Source: Fulvimarina pelagi HTCC2506 (GTDB lineage: Bacteria > Pseudomonadota > Alphaproteobacteria > Rhizobiales > Rhizobiaceae). From it: DNA of 64,000 nt. Under the pieces are notes generated by a model that was not told where the DNA came from, made no database searches, and saw only the letters and a program-made list of their open reading frames with translations. Location: contig NZ_DS022272.1 of NCBI RefSeq assembly GCF_000153705.1, positions 2,988,798-3,052,797 of the forward strand. The letters are read 5' to 3'. Shown in pieces: positions 8,810-17,648 of this stretch. The position numbers were made by a program, and so were the translations under genes. Position 1 is the first letter of the stretch, and the number at the start of each line of letters is the position of its first letter.

Positions 8810-10243
8810 TCAGCCGAGTTCTCGGCGTGCCGTTTCAAGGCCCCAGGCAAGCCGATCTCTCGCGACCGGCTCGCTCGCCGCTTCGATATAACAGCGCAGT
8901 TCCGGCGCGTTGCCCGATGCGCGGAAATGAATGACCTCGCCATTTTCGAGGATCGTTCTTATCCCATCCGTGTCGTCGATTGACACGACAACCCCAATAG
9001 GCTCGAAGAGATGCGCCGTATAATCGTGGTCGTTCACGAGGCGGGCAAGGAAGGGCGCGCTCTTCTCCGCCGGTACCTCCTTCAGCCGATCGGCGGCGGT
9101 GAAGCCGGCTTTCATCTCCGTCACGATCTCAGAAAGTGGCTTGCCGGCGCCGGCCGCTTCGGCGAGCGAACACAGGATCGGCAGCACTGCATCGCGAGTA
9201 GGAAGCGCCTCGAGCATCCGGCCTCCCCGTTCGATATCGGAGCCCAGCAGCACGCCCCCATTCGCCTCGAAGCCGATGATGGCCGAGCCACCTTTCCGCG
9301 CCGTCTCTGCCATTCCGGCGATGACGAAGGGCGAACCGACCCGCGTTCGAAGGACCTCGCCCGCAAAGTCCGAAGCTTCGATCGCCGAGGATGAGGTGAC
9401 GGGCGTCACGATGCTCGAAAGACCGAGATGCTTGGCCGTGATCATACCGAGGACATCGCCACGCAGGATGGTTCCGGTCTCGTCCGCGACCAGAGGCCGG
9501 TCGGCATCGCCATCGGTCGAGACGATGGCATCAAAGCCGTATTCCTCAGCCCATTTGGCGACGAGCGCGACATCCTCCGGCCGGTGCGCTTCCGTATCGA
9601 CGGGAATGAAGCTGTCGGCACGGCGAAGCCCCACCGTTTCGGCACCGAGCGCGTTGAGGATCGTCGTCAGGATGTCGCGCGCGACCGAACTCTGCTCGTA
9701 GATGCCGATCCGCCTGCCCTTCAGCGCATCCGAGCCGAAGAAGGTCGAATAGCGATGCATGTAGGCTTCGATCGCCGCCTCTGCACCGCCCTCAAGATCG
9801 GCCAGAGAGAGGCTGTGAGCGGCTTCGCGAACCTCCGGCACCAGATCGTCATGGGCAAGCCGAATACCGCCCTCGTCTGCCTTGTCGATCTCTCCGGAGG
9901 GCGAATAGAATTTGAGCCCGTTGCGATCTTCCGGAATGTGGCTGCCGGTGACCATCAAGGCTGCGGCATCACGCTTCAGCGCGGCGAAGGCCAGAGCCGG
10001 CGTCGGCAGCGCGCCACAGTTCACCGCCGTCCAGCCGGCATCCGAGACGGCCGCCGCCGCCCGCGCCGCGATCGAGGGGCTCGAGGCGCGCAGATCCTGA
10101 CCGATAAGCACCGTCTTTGAGCCGGTCTGATCGGACCGCTCCAGATGGCCGACAAAGCCCCGCGTCCATGCATAGGCCGGCGGCCCGTCGAGATCGCTGA
10201 CAAGGCCGCGCAGGCCGCTGGTGCCGAACTTGAGTGATGACAT
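8810..10243 (-). CDS. phosphomannomutase / phosphoglucomutase family
   Basis: Alpha-D-phosphohexomutase, interconverting hexose 6-phosphate and 1-phosphate for cell-surface polysaccharide precursors. The start at 10243 gives MSSLKFGTSGLRGLVSDL, the usual family N-terminus; a longer frame from 10276 adds eleven unlikely residues. Signature segments are VTGSHIPEDRNG (the phosphoserine loop, with Ser in TGSHIP rather than TASHNP), the metal loop DGDADRPL, FEANGGVLLG (sugar recognition) and RASGNAPELR (phosphate binding). At 477 residues it is normal length. Mannose versus glucose preference cannot be read by eye. Confidence 0.88.
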   Translation of the reverse strand: MSSLKFGTSGLRGLVSDLDGPPAYAWTRGFVGHLERSDQTGSKTVLIGQDLRASSPSIAARAAAAVSDAGWTAVNCGALPTPALAFAALKRDAAALMVTGSHIPEDRNGLKFYSPSGEIDKADEGGIRLAHDDLVPEVREAAHSLSLADLEGGAEAAIEAYMHRYSTFFGSDALKGRRIGIYEQSSVARDILTTILNALGAETVGLRRADSFIPVDTEAHRPEDVALVAKWAEEYGFDAIVSTDGDADRPLVADETGTILRGDVLGMITAKHLGLSSIVTPVTSSSAIEASDFAGEVLRTRVGSPFVIAGMAETARKGGSAIIGFEANGGVLLGSDIERGGRMLEALPTRDAVLPILCSLAEAAGAGKPLSEIVTEMKAGFTAADRLKEVPAEKSAPFLARLVNDHDYTAHLFEPIGVVVSIDDTDGIRTILENGEVIHFRASGNAPELRCYIEAASEPVARDRLAWGLETARRELG

Positions 10244-10341
10244 GGGGACGCTACCGTCTCGATGACTGTTGGCCAAACCCTATACGGGAAGGCGGCAGCC
10301 GACAAAGGAGCAAAGGAGGCCGTGTGAAAAGTGCGGCATCT

Positions 10342-10538
10342 TCAAAATTTGGCTGTGACGCCCGCAGATCGAAGAATTCCGTTCGCGGTGTGGCGACTTT
10401 TAAGATTTCGAGGAACGAGCACCATGTGCCCGTCGACTCCCGGCGCCATTTCTCGTGCGACCCTTTCGCGTTCGAGACATGGACATAACCTGCCTGTTTC
10501 AGGAGCTTGGATATCTCCTTGTAGAACCCTTCCGACAT
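10342..10538 (-). pseudogene. hicA: hicA toxin gene, frameshifted
   Basis: The first frame gives a HicA N-terminus (MSEGFYKEISKLLKQAGY, then the GSHEKW motif with the catalytic His), but after RRESTGTW it runs into unrelated sequence. The correct C-terminus, VLVPRNLKSRHTANGILRSA, is found in another frame overlapping the same DNA and ending at 10342. One base missing near 10424-10430 explains both. The break falls after the catalytic His, so the toxin would lose its second half. The intact partner lies four bases upstream. A true mutation or a sequencing error would look the same here. Confidence 0.8.
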
Positions 10539-10542
10539 GCAA

Positions 10543-10794
10543 TCAGGCTGCGTGGCGAACGTCGCCCGGGCGTTGCCAGACGATCGCGGGAATCAAGTCC
10601 TTGAGGGGCTTAGTCGCCAGGTCGTCGGCCGAAACATGGTTCGCGACGATCAGTTCGACGGCGGTCTCGTACAGGAGGTCCTCGAAGGCATCAAGCGTCT
10701 CCGCCTCGATGTGAAGTCCATCGATGTCGCTTTCGCAGACGAAGACCTTGGCTTCGTCGTCCCATACGGCCTTGACCGTGAAAGATCGCTGCAT
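10543..10794 (-). CDS. DUF1902 protein, HicB-like antitoxin candidate
   Basis: An 83-residue protein beginning MQRSFTVKAVWDDEAKVFVC, with DIDGLHIEAETLDAF and an ending around ELIVANHV. This is the DUF1902 pattern, a HicB-like partial RNase-H fold often encoded beside HicA toxins. It sits four bases upstream of the broken hicA on the same strand, so the pair formed a type II toxin-antitoxin operon with the antitoxin first. Without a working toxin its present role is unclear; DNA binding and autoregulation are possible. No separate DNA-binding domain is visible. Confidence 0.75.
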   Translation of the reverse strand: MQRSFTVKAVWDDEAKVFVCESDIDGLHIEAETLDAFEDLLYETAVELIVANHVSADDLATKPLKDLIPAIVWQRPGDVRHAA

Positions 10795-10893
10795 GGTCTG
10801 AAAGTCCTGCCCGAAAAGTATTCCGGAGTAACCTTACACCGTCCTGGTTTTTCAGGCGACTCCTCAGCGCTTGGGTTTGGCTTCGGCCTTCAC

Positions 10894-11418
10894 TCAGAAC
10901 GGCTTGACGATCACCAGCACGACGATCACCGCCAGGAGCACGGCCGGAACTTCATTGGCAATACGCCAGAACTTCGAGGAACGGGTGTGCTGATCGTTCG
11001 CGAACCGGCGCAACGAGGCGGCAAGGAACATGTGCATGGCGGTGAGGACAACAACGAGAACGATCTTGGCGTGAAGCCAGGCACCCTGGAACTCGAAGAC
11101 TTTCGCGGCGAGCCAGAGGCCCACGGCCCAGGTGACGATCATCGACGGCGTGCCGATGCCACGCAGGAGCCTGCGCTCCATGACCTTGAAGGTCTCCGAC
11201 TGTGGCGTCTTCGGCCCGGCTTCCGTGTGATAAACGTAGAGCCGCGGCAGGTAGAGCAGAACGGCCATCCAGGAGATGACGAAGAAGACGTGGATCGACT
11301 TCATCCACAGCTGGGCCTCGACGGGGATCACCCCAAGGACGGCTACCAATGCGACGAGCCCCACGACCGGGATGATCATCTTCTGAGGCGAGGGCTTGGA
11401 TTTTGGGGTGTCGCTCAC
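10894..11418 (-). CDS. hemJ: HemJ, protoporphyrinogen IX oxidase (membrane)
   Basis: Inner-membrane enzyme for the penultimate haem step, protoporphyrinogen IX to protoporphyrin IX. The 174-residue protein has four to five hydrophobic helices and the HemJ hallmark KSIHVFFVISWMAVLLYLPR, whose His and Arg are conserved, with a second conserved region at HAKIVLVVVLTAMHMFLAA. It follows hemE on the same strand with a gap of 133 bases, as in many alphaproteobacteria. In that group rho normally comes next; here a toxin-antitoxin remnant follows instead. Confidence 0.9.
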   Translation of the reverse strand: MSDTPKSKPSPQKMIIPVVGLVALVAVLGVIPVEAQLWMKSIHVFFVISWMAVLLYLPRLYVYHTEAGPKTPQSETFKVMERRLLRGIGTPSMIVTWAVGLWLAAKVFEFQGAWLHAKIVLVVVLTAMHMFLAASLRRFANDQHTRSSKFWRIANEVPAVLLAVIVVLVIVKPF

Positions 11419-11551
11419 GTCGCGGCCTTCATCGTTCGTCGTTCAATTCACCGGCAGTCCAGCGTCTTATCAGGCATTGGCTATCGTCCGCTTTGAAGGA
11501 CCGCACCGGCCCGGAGTCAATCGGTTACGCTTTACCAACCCTATCCGAAAC

Positions 11552-12571
11552 TCAGCCTCGGATGCGCTTCAACAGCCGTTCCACATGCTCGATCGGCGCA
11601 TCCGGCGTGATGCCGTGGCCGAGATTGAAGATGAAAGGTCCGTCCGACAAAGCTTCGAGGATCAGATCGACGCCCTCGTCGAGCGCCCTTCCCCCAGCGA
11701 TCAGCCGCAACGGGTCGAGATTGCCCTGCACGGCGCCGTCCGCCTGAAGCTCCTTGGCGAAGGCGAGGGGCACCTGCCAGTCCATGCCGAGCGCGTCGAC
11801 GCCCGTCTCCTGCCGATAAGTCTTGAGGCGATAGCCGGCGCCCTTGGCAAACCCGATGATCTTGGCGTCGGGGATCGCCGCCCTCACCCGGTCGACGATC
11901 AGCTTCACCGGCGCGACGGCATAGTCGGCAAAACTCTGCTCGTCGAGCACGCCGGCCCATGAGTCGAATATCTGGACACAGTCGGCACCCGCGCGCAGCT
12001 GGCGGATCAGATAATCGGCGCTCATTTCGGCGAGCAGCGTCAGAAGCTGCGCCATCGCTTCCGGGTTATGGTAGCCGAACATCCGGGCCGGCGCCTGATC
12101 AGGCGTCCCATGTCCGGCGATCATATAGGTCGCCACGGTCCAGGGAGCCCCGCAGAAGCCGATCAAGGTGGTTTCCTCAGGGAGTTCCTCGCGAAGCCGC
12201 GCGACCGTCGCTATGACCGGCGCCAGATGCGTCTCGGCAAGGCTCGGATCAAGCCGATCGATCTCGTCCGGCCGGATCGGGTTCATCATCGGGCCTTCGC
12301 CCTTTACGAACTTCACGCCGCGCTGAAGCGCATCCGGGATCACGAGGATATCGGAGAAGAGGATCGAAGCATCAAAGCCGAAACGCCGGATCGGCTGGAG
12401 CGTCACCTCGGTCGCAAAGTCCGGATTGTAGCAGAGATCGAGAAAGCCGCCGGCCTGGGCGCGGGTCTCGCGATATTCCGGCAGATAGCGCCCCGCCTGG
12501 CGCATCAGCCAGATCGGCGGTGGGCCGACGGTCTCCCCTTCCAGCACCTTCACGAGTTTGCGCTCCGCCAT
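11552..12571 (-). CDS. hemE: uroporphyrinogen decarboxylase
   Basis: Cytosolic enzyme decarboxylating uroporphyrinogen III to coproporphyrinogen III in haem synthesis. The 339-residue length is standard. [17 protein letters not shown] is the N-terminal signature with the substrate-binding Arg residues; [13 protein letters not shown] and FDSWAGVL are also family hallmarks. The start at 12571 is supported by a strong ribosome site (GGGGAGGGGGC), while a longer frame from 12697 adds unrelated residues across the AT-rich element. In rhizobia and Caulobacter the chromosomal origin lies just upstream of hemE, which matches the region described next. Confidence 0.96.
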   Translation of the reverse strand: MAERKLVKVLEGETVGPPPIWLMRQAGRYLPEYRETRAQAGGFLDLCYNPDFATEVTLQPIRRFGFDASILFSDILVIPDALQRGVKFVKGEGPMMNPIRPDEIDRLDPSLAETHLAPVIATVARLREELPEETTLIGFCGAPWTVATYMIAGHGTPDQAPARMFGYHNPEAMAQLLTLLAEMSADYLIRQLRAGADCVQIFDSWAGVLDEQSFADYAVAPVKLIVDRVRAAIPDAKIIGFAKGAGYRLKTYRQETGVDALGMDWQVPLAFAKELQADGAVQGNLDPLRLIAGGRALDEGVDLILEALSDGPFIFNLGHGITPDAPIEHVERLLKRIRG

Positions 12572-13059
12572 CTGCGGCCCCCTCCCCTTAAAGAATCCTT
12601 TCTTAAAAGGATTTATGATTCTTCTTTGACTCGGTGGATTGTGGGAATCCACATCCATGGTCCTGCAGGCGTTTGATCGGCCGGCAATTCGCATCACTCG
12701 TAGCCATGATGAGGCAGGCTGTCGAGGAGAGCGGGGACGGACCAGGAAAAGGTCCAGTTCGAAAGGATCTTAGGCCCTGAACCAAGACCGGTTTACAGTG
12801 TGAAGAACCTGTCGAAACAGGAGGAACGGCGCACAGCTTTCAACAGATTAACGCAACCTGTTTCGACTCCCTTCGAAGAGCCGGGCGATGGGGAAAACTC
12901 GATCCCTATCGACAGAAGCTTCCCGATACCTCTTTACTGTCCCGTCCTCTCCCAATTCGTAAACAAGAGGTTAAAGAATCACGGGAGTGATCGCTCGCGG
13001 ATATTGCATTTGTGTGACGAATCGAGTCCGCTGGAGTTCGGTCGATTGCAAAGAATGTT
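12572..13059. other. oriC: candidate chromosomal replication origin (oriC)
   Basis: A 488-base gap upstream of hemE. Bases 12588-12627 are about three quarters A+T in a GC-rich chromosome, a possible unwinding element, and contain the perfect inverted repeat AATCCTTT-CTTA-AAAGGATT (12594-12613). Eight GANTC sites occur (12593, 12617, 12628, 12645, 12865, 12976, 13019, 13024), where about two are expected. An 11-base inverted repeat GTCGAAACAGG / CCTGTTTCGAC sits at 12811-12821 and 12857-12867. The best DnaA-box-like word is GAATCCACA (12645-12653), only 7 of 9 to the consensus, so DnaA evidence is weak. A parS site abuts the right edge. The position beside hemE matches experimentally mapped alphaproteobacterial origins. 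Confidence 0.5.
12594..12613. repeat. inverted repeat in the AT-rich element upstream of hemE
   Basis: AATCCTTT, spacer CTTA, AAAGGATT: perfect 8-base arms 23 bases upstream of the hemE ATG. It could be an operator of hemE or part of the origin; the T-poor flanks do not suggest a terminator. Confidence 0.6.
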
Positions 13060-13071
13060 TCACGTGAAACG
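13056..13071. other. parS: parS site 2 (15 of 16)
   Basis: TGTTTCACGTGAAACG, one mismatch to the parS consensus at the last base. It overlaps the stop codon (13060-13062) of the 8-oxoguanine deaminase gene and borders the candidate origin. Confidence 0.85.
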
Positions 13072-14397
13072 CTTTGCAGCCTCGCCATGCTCGAAGCGCA
13101 GCCGGGCGATATCCATACCGATCGGTTGACCGTCCCTGACCCGCCACTCACCCTTCACCATCACCCGGTCGGCGGAATGCGCACCGCAGAGAACGAGCGC
13201 CGCGATCGGATCGTGCGCACCGGAAAATCGTAGTTCGTCGAGAGTGAAGAGGGCGAAATCTGCCTGGCGACCGACCGCGATGCGTCCGATATCGCTGCGG
13301 CCGAGACAGGCGGCTGAGCCCTCCGTCGCGAGTTGAAATGCATCGCGGGCGGTCACAGCACTCGCCGAGCGATAGTTGAGCCGGCCGATCATCACCGCGT
13401 GACGAACCTGCTCCATCAGGTTCGAGGCGTCATTCGAGGCCGAGCCGTCGACACCGAGCCCCACCGGCGCTCCGGCGGCCTTCAGCTCGTTGATCGGGCA
13501 GAAGCCCGAGGCAAGCACCGCGTTGAAGGCCGGACAATGGCAGACGCCGACCTTGTGCCTTCCGAGCTTCGTGCATTCCTCCGTTGTGAAGTGGATGCCG
13601 TGGGCGAGCCATGTGCGGGGGCCGAGCCAGCCGACTTCTTCGAGATACTCCACCGGCCGGCAGCCGAAGAGTTCGCGGCAATAGGCGTTCTCGTCCTCGG
13701 TCTCGCCGAGATGGGTGTGGAGGCGGCAGTCGTGCTTCTCGGCGAGCGCCGCGCTCTCCGTCATAAGCGCCTTGGTCACCGAAAAAGGTGAACAGGGCGC
13801 GAGCGCGATCTGCGTCATCGCGCCCTCGGACCCATCGTGATAGCGGCCGATCAGCCGCTCTGCATCGGCGAGGATCGTCTCCTTGTCCTGCACCACGAGA
13901 TCGGGCGGCAGACCGCCGTCCTTCTCCGACAGATCCATCGAGCCGCGCGTCAGCATCACCCGCATTCCGAGGGCTTGCGCCTCCTCTGCCTCGATGTCGA
14001 TGGCGTCGTCGAGCCCGTCCGGGAACAAATAGTGGTGGTCGGCCGCCGTCGTGCAGCCGGACATCAGAAGCTCGGTCAGAGCGAGGCGCACCGAAAGGCG
14101 AAAACTCTCCGGATCGAGCCGCGCCCAGATCGGATAGAGGCTCTTCAGCCAGGGGAAGAGCTCCTTGTCGATCGCGTCCGGATGGGCGCGGGTGAGCGTC
14201 TGGTAGAAGTGGTGATGGGTGTTGATCAGCCCCGGCAGGACAACGTGGTTCGAGGCGTCGAAGGTCTCGTCCACGGGTGCGGCTGGTGCGCCGCCGGACG
14301 GCACCAGTTCGGCGATCCGGCCGTCTTCGACGACAAGACCGCCTCCCGCATTATTCGCGAGGATCGCGAGCGGCGCCTTGACGTAGAGCCTTGTCAC
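13060..14397 (-). CDS. 8-oxoguanine deaminase-like amidohydrolase
   Basis: Metal-dependent deaminase of the cytosine/guanine deaminase branch of the amidohydrolase superfamily; the overall sequence best fits the 8-oxoguanine deaminases (8-oxoguanine to urate + ammonia). Metal and catalytic motifs are visible: NTHHHFYQT near residue 58, [10 protein letters not shown] near 225, LAHGIHFT near 263 and [11 protein letters not shown] near 315. Its 445-residue length is typical. The ATG overlaps the ureG stop as ATGA, so it is the last gene of the ureE-F-G operon, linking purine breakdown with urease. Its stop codon lies inside a parS site. Substrate could also be another guanine or triazine derivative. 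Confidence 0.8.
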   Translation of the reverse strand: MTRLYVKAPLAILANNAGGGLVVEDGRIAELVPSGGAPAAPVDETFDASNHVVLPGLINTHHHFYQTLTRAHPDAIDKELFPWLKSLYPIWARLDPESFRLSVRLALTELLMSGCTTAADHHYLFPDGLDDAIDIEAEEAQALGMRVMLTRGSMDLSEKDGGLPPDLVVQDKETILADAERLIGRYHDGSEGAMTQIALAPCSPFSVTKALMTESAALAEKHDCRLHTHLGETEDENAYCRELFGCRPVEYLEEVGWLGPRTWLAHGIHFTTEECTKLGRHKVGVCHCPAFNAVLASGFCPINELKAAGAPVGLGVDGSASNDASNLMEQVRHAVMIGRLNYRSASAVTARDAFQLATEGSAACLGRSDIGRIAVGRQADFALFTLDELRFSGAHDPIAALVLCGAHSADRVMVKGEWRVRDGQPIGMDIARLRFEHGEAAKRFT

Positions 14398-15026
14398 GCG
14401 GCGTCTTCGATGGCGGGCAGGCCGCCGGCCGCGCTGAGAAAGGCGAGGATATCCCCGATTCCCTTGGCGCGGGAGAGATCGGTGCAGACCGTCGGGAGTT
14501 TTCCCCTCCCCTTCGCCGCATCCTGCTCCATTCGTGTGAGATCGGCACCGACATGCGGAGCGAGATCGGTCTTGTTGATGACCAGAAGATCGGAGCGGGT
14601 GATGGCCGGCCCGCCCTTACGCGGAATGTCGTCGCCCTGACAAACTGAGATCACGTAGATCGAGAGATCGACTAGATCGGGCGAGAATGTCGCCGCGAGG
14701 TTGTCGCCGCCCGACTCCACGACGACGAGGTCGAGGTCCGGATGGCGCTTCGTCAGATAGCGGATCGCGCGCATGTTGATCGAGGCGTCCTCGCGGATCG
14801 CCGTGTGCGGGCAGCCGCCGGTCTCGACCCCGATGATGCGGTCGGAGGTCAGCGCCTGGGCGCGCACCAGCGCCTCGGCGTCTTCGCTGGTATAGATGTC
14901 ATTCGTGACGACGCCGATCGACCAGTTCTCCCGCGCCGCCTTGCAGAGCTTTTCGACGAGGGTCGTCTTGCCCGAACCGACGGGGCCGCCGATGCCGACG
15001 CGCAAGGGTCCGTTCTGATGCTTCAT
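14394..15026 (-). CDS. ureG: urease accessory GTPase UreG
   Basis: GTPase that drives nickel delivery into apo-urease together with UreE, UreF and UreD. The 210-residue protein has the P-loop [11 protein letters not shown] near residue 13, [12 protein letters not shown], the metal-binding Cys-Pro-His in [24 protein letters not shown] and the guanine-recognition motif [10 protein letters not shown]. It overlaps ureF by four bases upstream and the deaminase gene by four bases downstream, so translation is coupled through the operon. Confidence 0.96.
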   Translation of the reverse strand: MKHQNGPLRVGIGGPVGSGKTTLVEKLCKAARENWSIGVVTNDIYTSEDAEALVRAQALTSDRIIGVETGGCPHTAIREDASINMRAIRYLTKRHPDLDLVVVESGGDNLAATFSPDLVDLSIYVISVCQGDDIPRKGGPAITRSDLLVINKTDLAPHVGADLTRMEQDAAKGRGKLPTVCTDLSRAKGIGDILAFLSAAGGLPAIEDAA

Positions 15027-15733
15027 GAGGAAAACAGCCTTGGAGAGAGAGTTTCGTGCCGCATGGAATGGATGTCGGACAGGAGCGCCGCCGAGCCGAG
15101 ATCGTCCAGCGAGCTGCTTGCGGCTAGGCTCGCGGTCTCGACTATTGATGGCCCGAGGGCATGGGTGATTTTGACCGCATCGCTCTGACCAAGCGGGATG
15201 AGCCGGATTGCGGCCTGGACGAGCATATTCGAGAAGCCGTGCAGGAAGGCGGTGAGCACCTCCGTGCGGGGTAGTTTCAGCGAAGCCGAGAGCGCCCCCG
15301 CCGCAACCGGATAAGCGACGGGGCTATTGGCGATCGCGATCGCGTCGGCGCTCTGCCATGGCCGCGAGGCCTCGCGAAACGCCTCGCCGAAATGCTCCGT
15401 TTCAGTGCGCCGCTCGGCGGAAAAGCCGAGTGCGAGTGCTAGTTCGTTGGCGGCATCGAGCCTGGATTGGTCGTGATCCGATGCTGCGTCGTAGCTCTCG
15501 GTGAAAAGGACCGCGTCGTTCCAGCCGCTGCCTGATCTCAGGAGAAAGGCAATCCAATCGCGCGTCTCGTCGGCATTGGTCACGAGACCGCCGCGGACCG
15601 TACTTTCCAACCCATGCGACCAGGCAAAACTACCGATCGGGAAGCTCTGCGAAAAAAGAGTGATGAGAGAAACGAAGCCGGTATGAGTTGGCGCTTCCCT
15701 GATCGCCTCTTCGCTATCCGGCCCGCGGTTCAA
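15023..15733 (-). CDS. ureF: urease accessory protein UreF
   Basis: Helical accessory protein that controls UreG GTPase activity during urease maturation. The 236-residue sequence shows the family start [20 protein letters not shown], then an alpha-helical body including [13 protein letters not shown] and the C-terminal [18 protein letters not shown] segment. An N-terminal extension of about 18 residues precedes the conserved region. It overlaps ureE and ureG by four bases each. The usual partner UreD is not encoded in this window. Confidence 0.94.
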   Translation of the reverse strand: MNRGPDSEEAIREAPTHTGFVSLITLFSQSFPIGSFAWSHGLESTVRGGLVTNADETRDWIAFLLRSGSGWNDAVLFTESYDAASDHDQSRLDAANELALALGFSAERRTETEHFGEAFREASRPWQSADAIAIANSPVAYPVAAGALSASLKLPRTEVLTAFLHGFSNMLVQAAIRLIPLGQSDAVKITHALGPSIVETASLAASSSLDDLGSAALLSDIHSMRHETLSPRLFSS

Positions 15734-16212
15734 AGTGCTTCCGCTTCGACCGGGTCAGCGTGATGGTGGTGGTGAACCGAATGCGCATTGCCATAGGCCC
15801 CACCTTCGGGATCGAAGCCGCTCTCGATGCGCCGTAATTCCGCGCCGAGACCTTCCAGCATCGTCGCGATCACCGGATCGTCGCGGATGAGGACGCGCTC
15901 GGCGTGGATTTCGGCTGCAAGATGCCGGTTGCCGATCTGCCAGGCGAGCGCGAGGAGATGGCGGGCATTGCGTCCCCTCACCTCCAAAAGGTTTTCGGGT
16001 TTGGCCTGAACCTCGATCAGGCGCCCGTCGTCGAGCTGGATCGCATCGCCGGATTTCAGAAGCCGCGCCTCTGGAAGATCGAGCAGGAAGGCGATACCGC
16101 CGTCGCTCACCATCGCCATCCGGCGGCGGTGTCGCGCTTGTTCGTCAAGGGTGATCGTATCGGCAGCCTCCTGCCATGCGCCTCGGGTAACGATCGAAGT
16201 TCCCACGATCAT
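15730..16212 (-). CDS. ureE: urease accessory nickel metallochaperone UreE
   Basis: Nickel chaperone of urease maturation. The 160-residue sequence has the N-terminal beta domain (LDEQARHRRRMAMVSDGG), the ferredoxin-like metal-binding domain with WQIGNRHLAAEI carrying the conserved His, and a histidine-rich tail (HSVHHHHHADP) for nickel storage. First gene of the coupled group ureE-ureF-ureG-deaminase; it is separated from ureC by 1.4 kb holding two other genes, so it must have its own promoter in 16213-16335, shared divergently with the next gene. Confidence 0.95.
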   Translation of the reverse strand: MIVGTSIVTRGAWQEAADTITLDEQARHRRRMAMVSDGGIAFLLDLPEARLLKSGDAIQLDDGRLIEVQAKPENLLEVRGRNARHLLALAWQIGNRHLAAEIHAERVLIRDDPVIATMLEGLGAELRRIESGFDPEGGAYGNAHSVHHHHHADPVEAEAL

Positions 16213-16335
16213 GGACGCCCTCGCTTCTTGCGCGTCTTTGCATCATGCCAAGATATTGGCGTGCGAGCGGTTTTGCCAGCGGTCAATCACCGAGGATCGG
16301 TATTTCTCCGGAGGCTGACAGAAAGGAGGAGGAGT

Positions 16336-16962
16336 ATGCCGCTTAAGAACCGGGTGCTTCCGACAGGAGAGATCGTTTCACATCCTTCGAAGGCCGGCCT
16401 CTTCATGGGCAATCGCGGCATCCTTCATGGCGAGGATCGCACGCTCGGCAGTAGCCGCTGGAAGCAAAAGAACTGGATCATCTGCGCGCTCGATTTTAGT
16501 GGACGCAAGCGCGAGCTCATGTCCAAGGGCTGTTACACCGAACTTTTCTTTCTCGATGAGGCGGTTGCGCTTGCGGCTGGTCATCGTCCTTGCGCGGAGT
16601 GCAGAAGGGCAGTTTTTCTCGCCTACAGATCGGCCTTTGCACGGGTGAATGGCGCCGAGGCGCGGGCCGGGGAGATCGACAAAGCGCTGCATGCAGTCAG
16701 GGTGGATTCGAGAAGGCGCCTGCAGATCCGGCTCGAAGTGAACACAAGCGAGATCCCGGACGGTGCCATGGTTCATTTTGAGGGCGAAGCCTGGCTGCTT
16801 AGGAACGGTCGGCTCCTCCACTACACCCCCGATGGTTACGATACTGCTATGGGCCTTGCAGCGGGGACTGTTACCGTGCTCACGCCGAAACCTAGTGTAA
16901 TAGCCCTCCAGAACGGCTTTGTCCCCGTCGTCCATCCGAGTGCGGATGCCTTTTCCGCCTAG
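16336..16962 (+). CDS. conserved hypothetical protein with HRPCAECRR motif
   Basis: A 208-residue soluble protein beginning MPLKNRVLPTGEIVSHPSKA, with GNRGILH, YTELFFLDEAVALAAGHRPC and the motif HRPCAECRR near residue 90. Proteins of this pattern are, as far as I know, widespread conserved hypotheticals in alphaproteobacteria and actinobacteria; no enzymatic role is established that I can cite. The His-Pro-Cys-x2-Cys could bind a metal, but a second Cys pair is absent. An exceptionally strong ribosome site (AGGAGGAGGAG) precedes the ATG. Divergent from ureE; the last four bases overlap the convergent MliC-like gene. Confidence 0.75.
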   Translation: MPLKNRVLPTGEIVSHPSKAGLFMGNRGILHGEDRTLGSSRWKQKNWIICALDFSGRKRELMSKGCYTELFFLDEAVALAAGHRPCAECRRAVFLAYRSAFARVNGAEARAGEIDKALHAVRVDSRRRLQIRLEVNTSEIPDGAMVHFEGEAWLLRNGRLLHYTPDGYDTAMGLAAGTVTVLTPKPSVIALQNGFVPVVHPSADAFSA

Positions 16963-17354
16963 TCCTTCACTACCCTGCAGACATAGGCTTCCTCCACACC
17001 GCCGCGCAGTTCGTCGTAAAGATCGCCGCGATTGCCGCGCGTCCACCAAACGAGGGACTTCGAGACATATTTCGAGCCGGAGTTGGCGAGGGTTAAGGCA
17101 AATACGGTCGGTCGGCCAGCCACAGGCACGATGGCGAGATTGCCGTTCGGCAGGTTGATGTAGTCGACAGTGATGCGTGCCGGTGTCTCCATCTGGTCGT
17201 CCTGGCACGCATAGGTGATCTCCTGCCGATCGACCGGCCCAGTGACCTGAATGGTGATCTCCTCTGCCGTTTGAGCCGCCGCGCTCCCTGAAAGCACCAA
17301 CGTCAATAAGGCGGCCAGGCCGCCGATAGTCTTCATCTCCGTGGCGATCCGCAT
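16959..17354 (-). CDS. secreted MliC-like lysozyme inhibitor domain protein
   Basis: A 131-residue exported protein: signal peptide (residues 1-27, ending SGSAAAQ) followed by one small domain. The pattern EITYACQDDQ, LPNGNLAIVPV, LTLANSGSKYVSKSLVWWTRG and a C-terminal Cys (EEAYVCRVV) fits the MliC/PliC fold, which blocks c-type lysozymes through the SGxxY and the Lys/Arg-rich loops and holds one disulfide. An alternative ATG at 17336 would give MKTIGGLAAL; the first ATG has the better ribosome site (GGGAAGAG). It lies between ureC and ureE, reading in their direction. Confidence 0.65.
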   Translation of the reverse strand: MRIATEMKTIGGLAALLTLVLSGSAAAQTAEEITIQVTGPVDRQEITYACQDDQMETPARITVDYINLPNGNLAIVPVAGRPTVFALTLANSGSKYVSKSLVWWTRGNRGDLYDELRGGVEEAYVCRVVKD

Positions 17355-17477
17355 CGGTCTCTTCCCTTTGTCTTCAGTCTCTTTACGCGCCCGAAGCGAG
17401 GAGCCACGTCGCGTCGAGAATTACAAGGGCGATGCGGCGGTCGAAGCGTAATGCGTCTATGAGAGGGAGAGAGCTAA

Positions 17478-17648
17478 ATGCCATTCACGAAAACTGCGGG
17501 TAAGCGACCAGATGCTCCGGGGAACTGTCCGCAGGGAACGCGCAATGGGGTCCTGATCGCCAATTGCACAATCTGTCCCGGCTGTCTCGATTTGGAGTTT
17601 GCAGCCAAAGATCCTCGCGCGCACCCGGGCCTTCAGAACATGAAGTAG
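17478..17648 (+). CDS. possible small cysteine-rich protein (56 aa)
   Basis: A short frame begins [20 protein letters not shown] and contains [10 protein letters not shown], giving one Cys followed by a CxxCxxC cluster that could bind zinc or an iron-sulfur centre. GAGAGGGAGAGAGC provides a plausible ribosome site before the ATG. Its last 16 bases overlap the convergent end of ureC. Family unknown; it could be an unused frame, though the cysteine spacing and ribosome site argue for a real small gene. Confidence 0.4.
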   Translation: MPFTKTAGKRPDAPGNCPQGTRNGVLIANCTICPGCLDLEFAAKDPRAHPGLQNMK

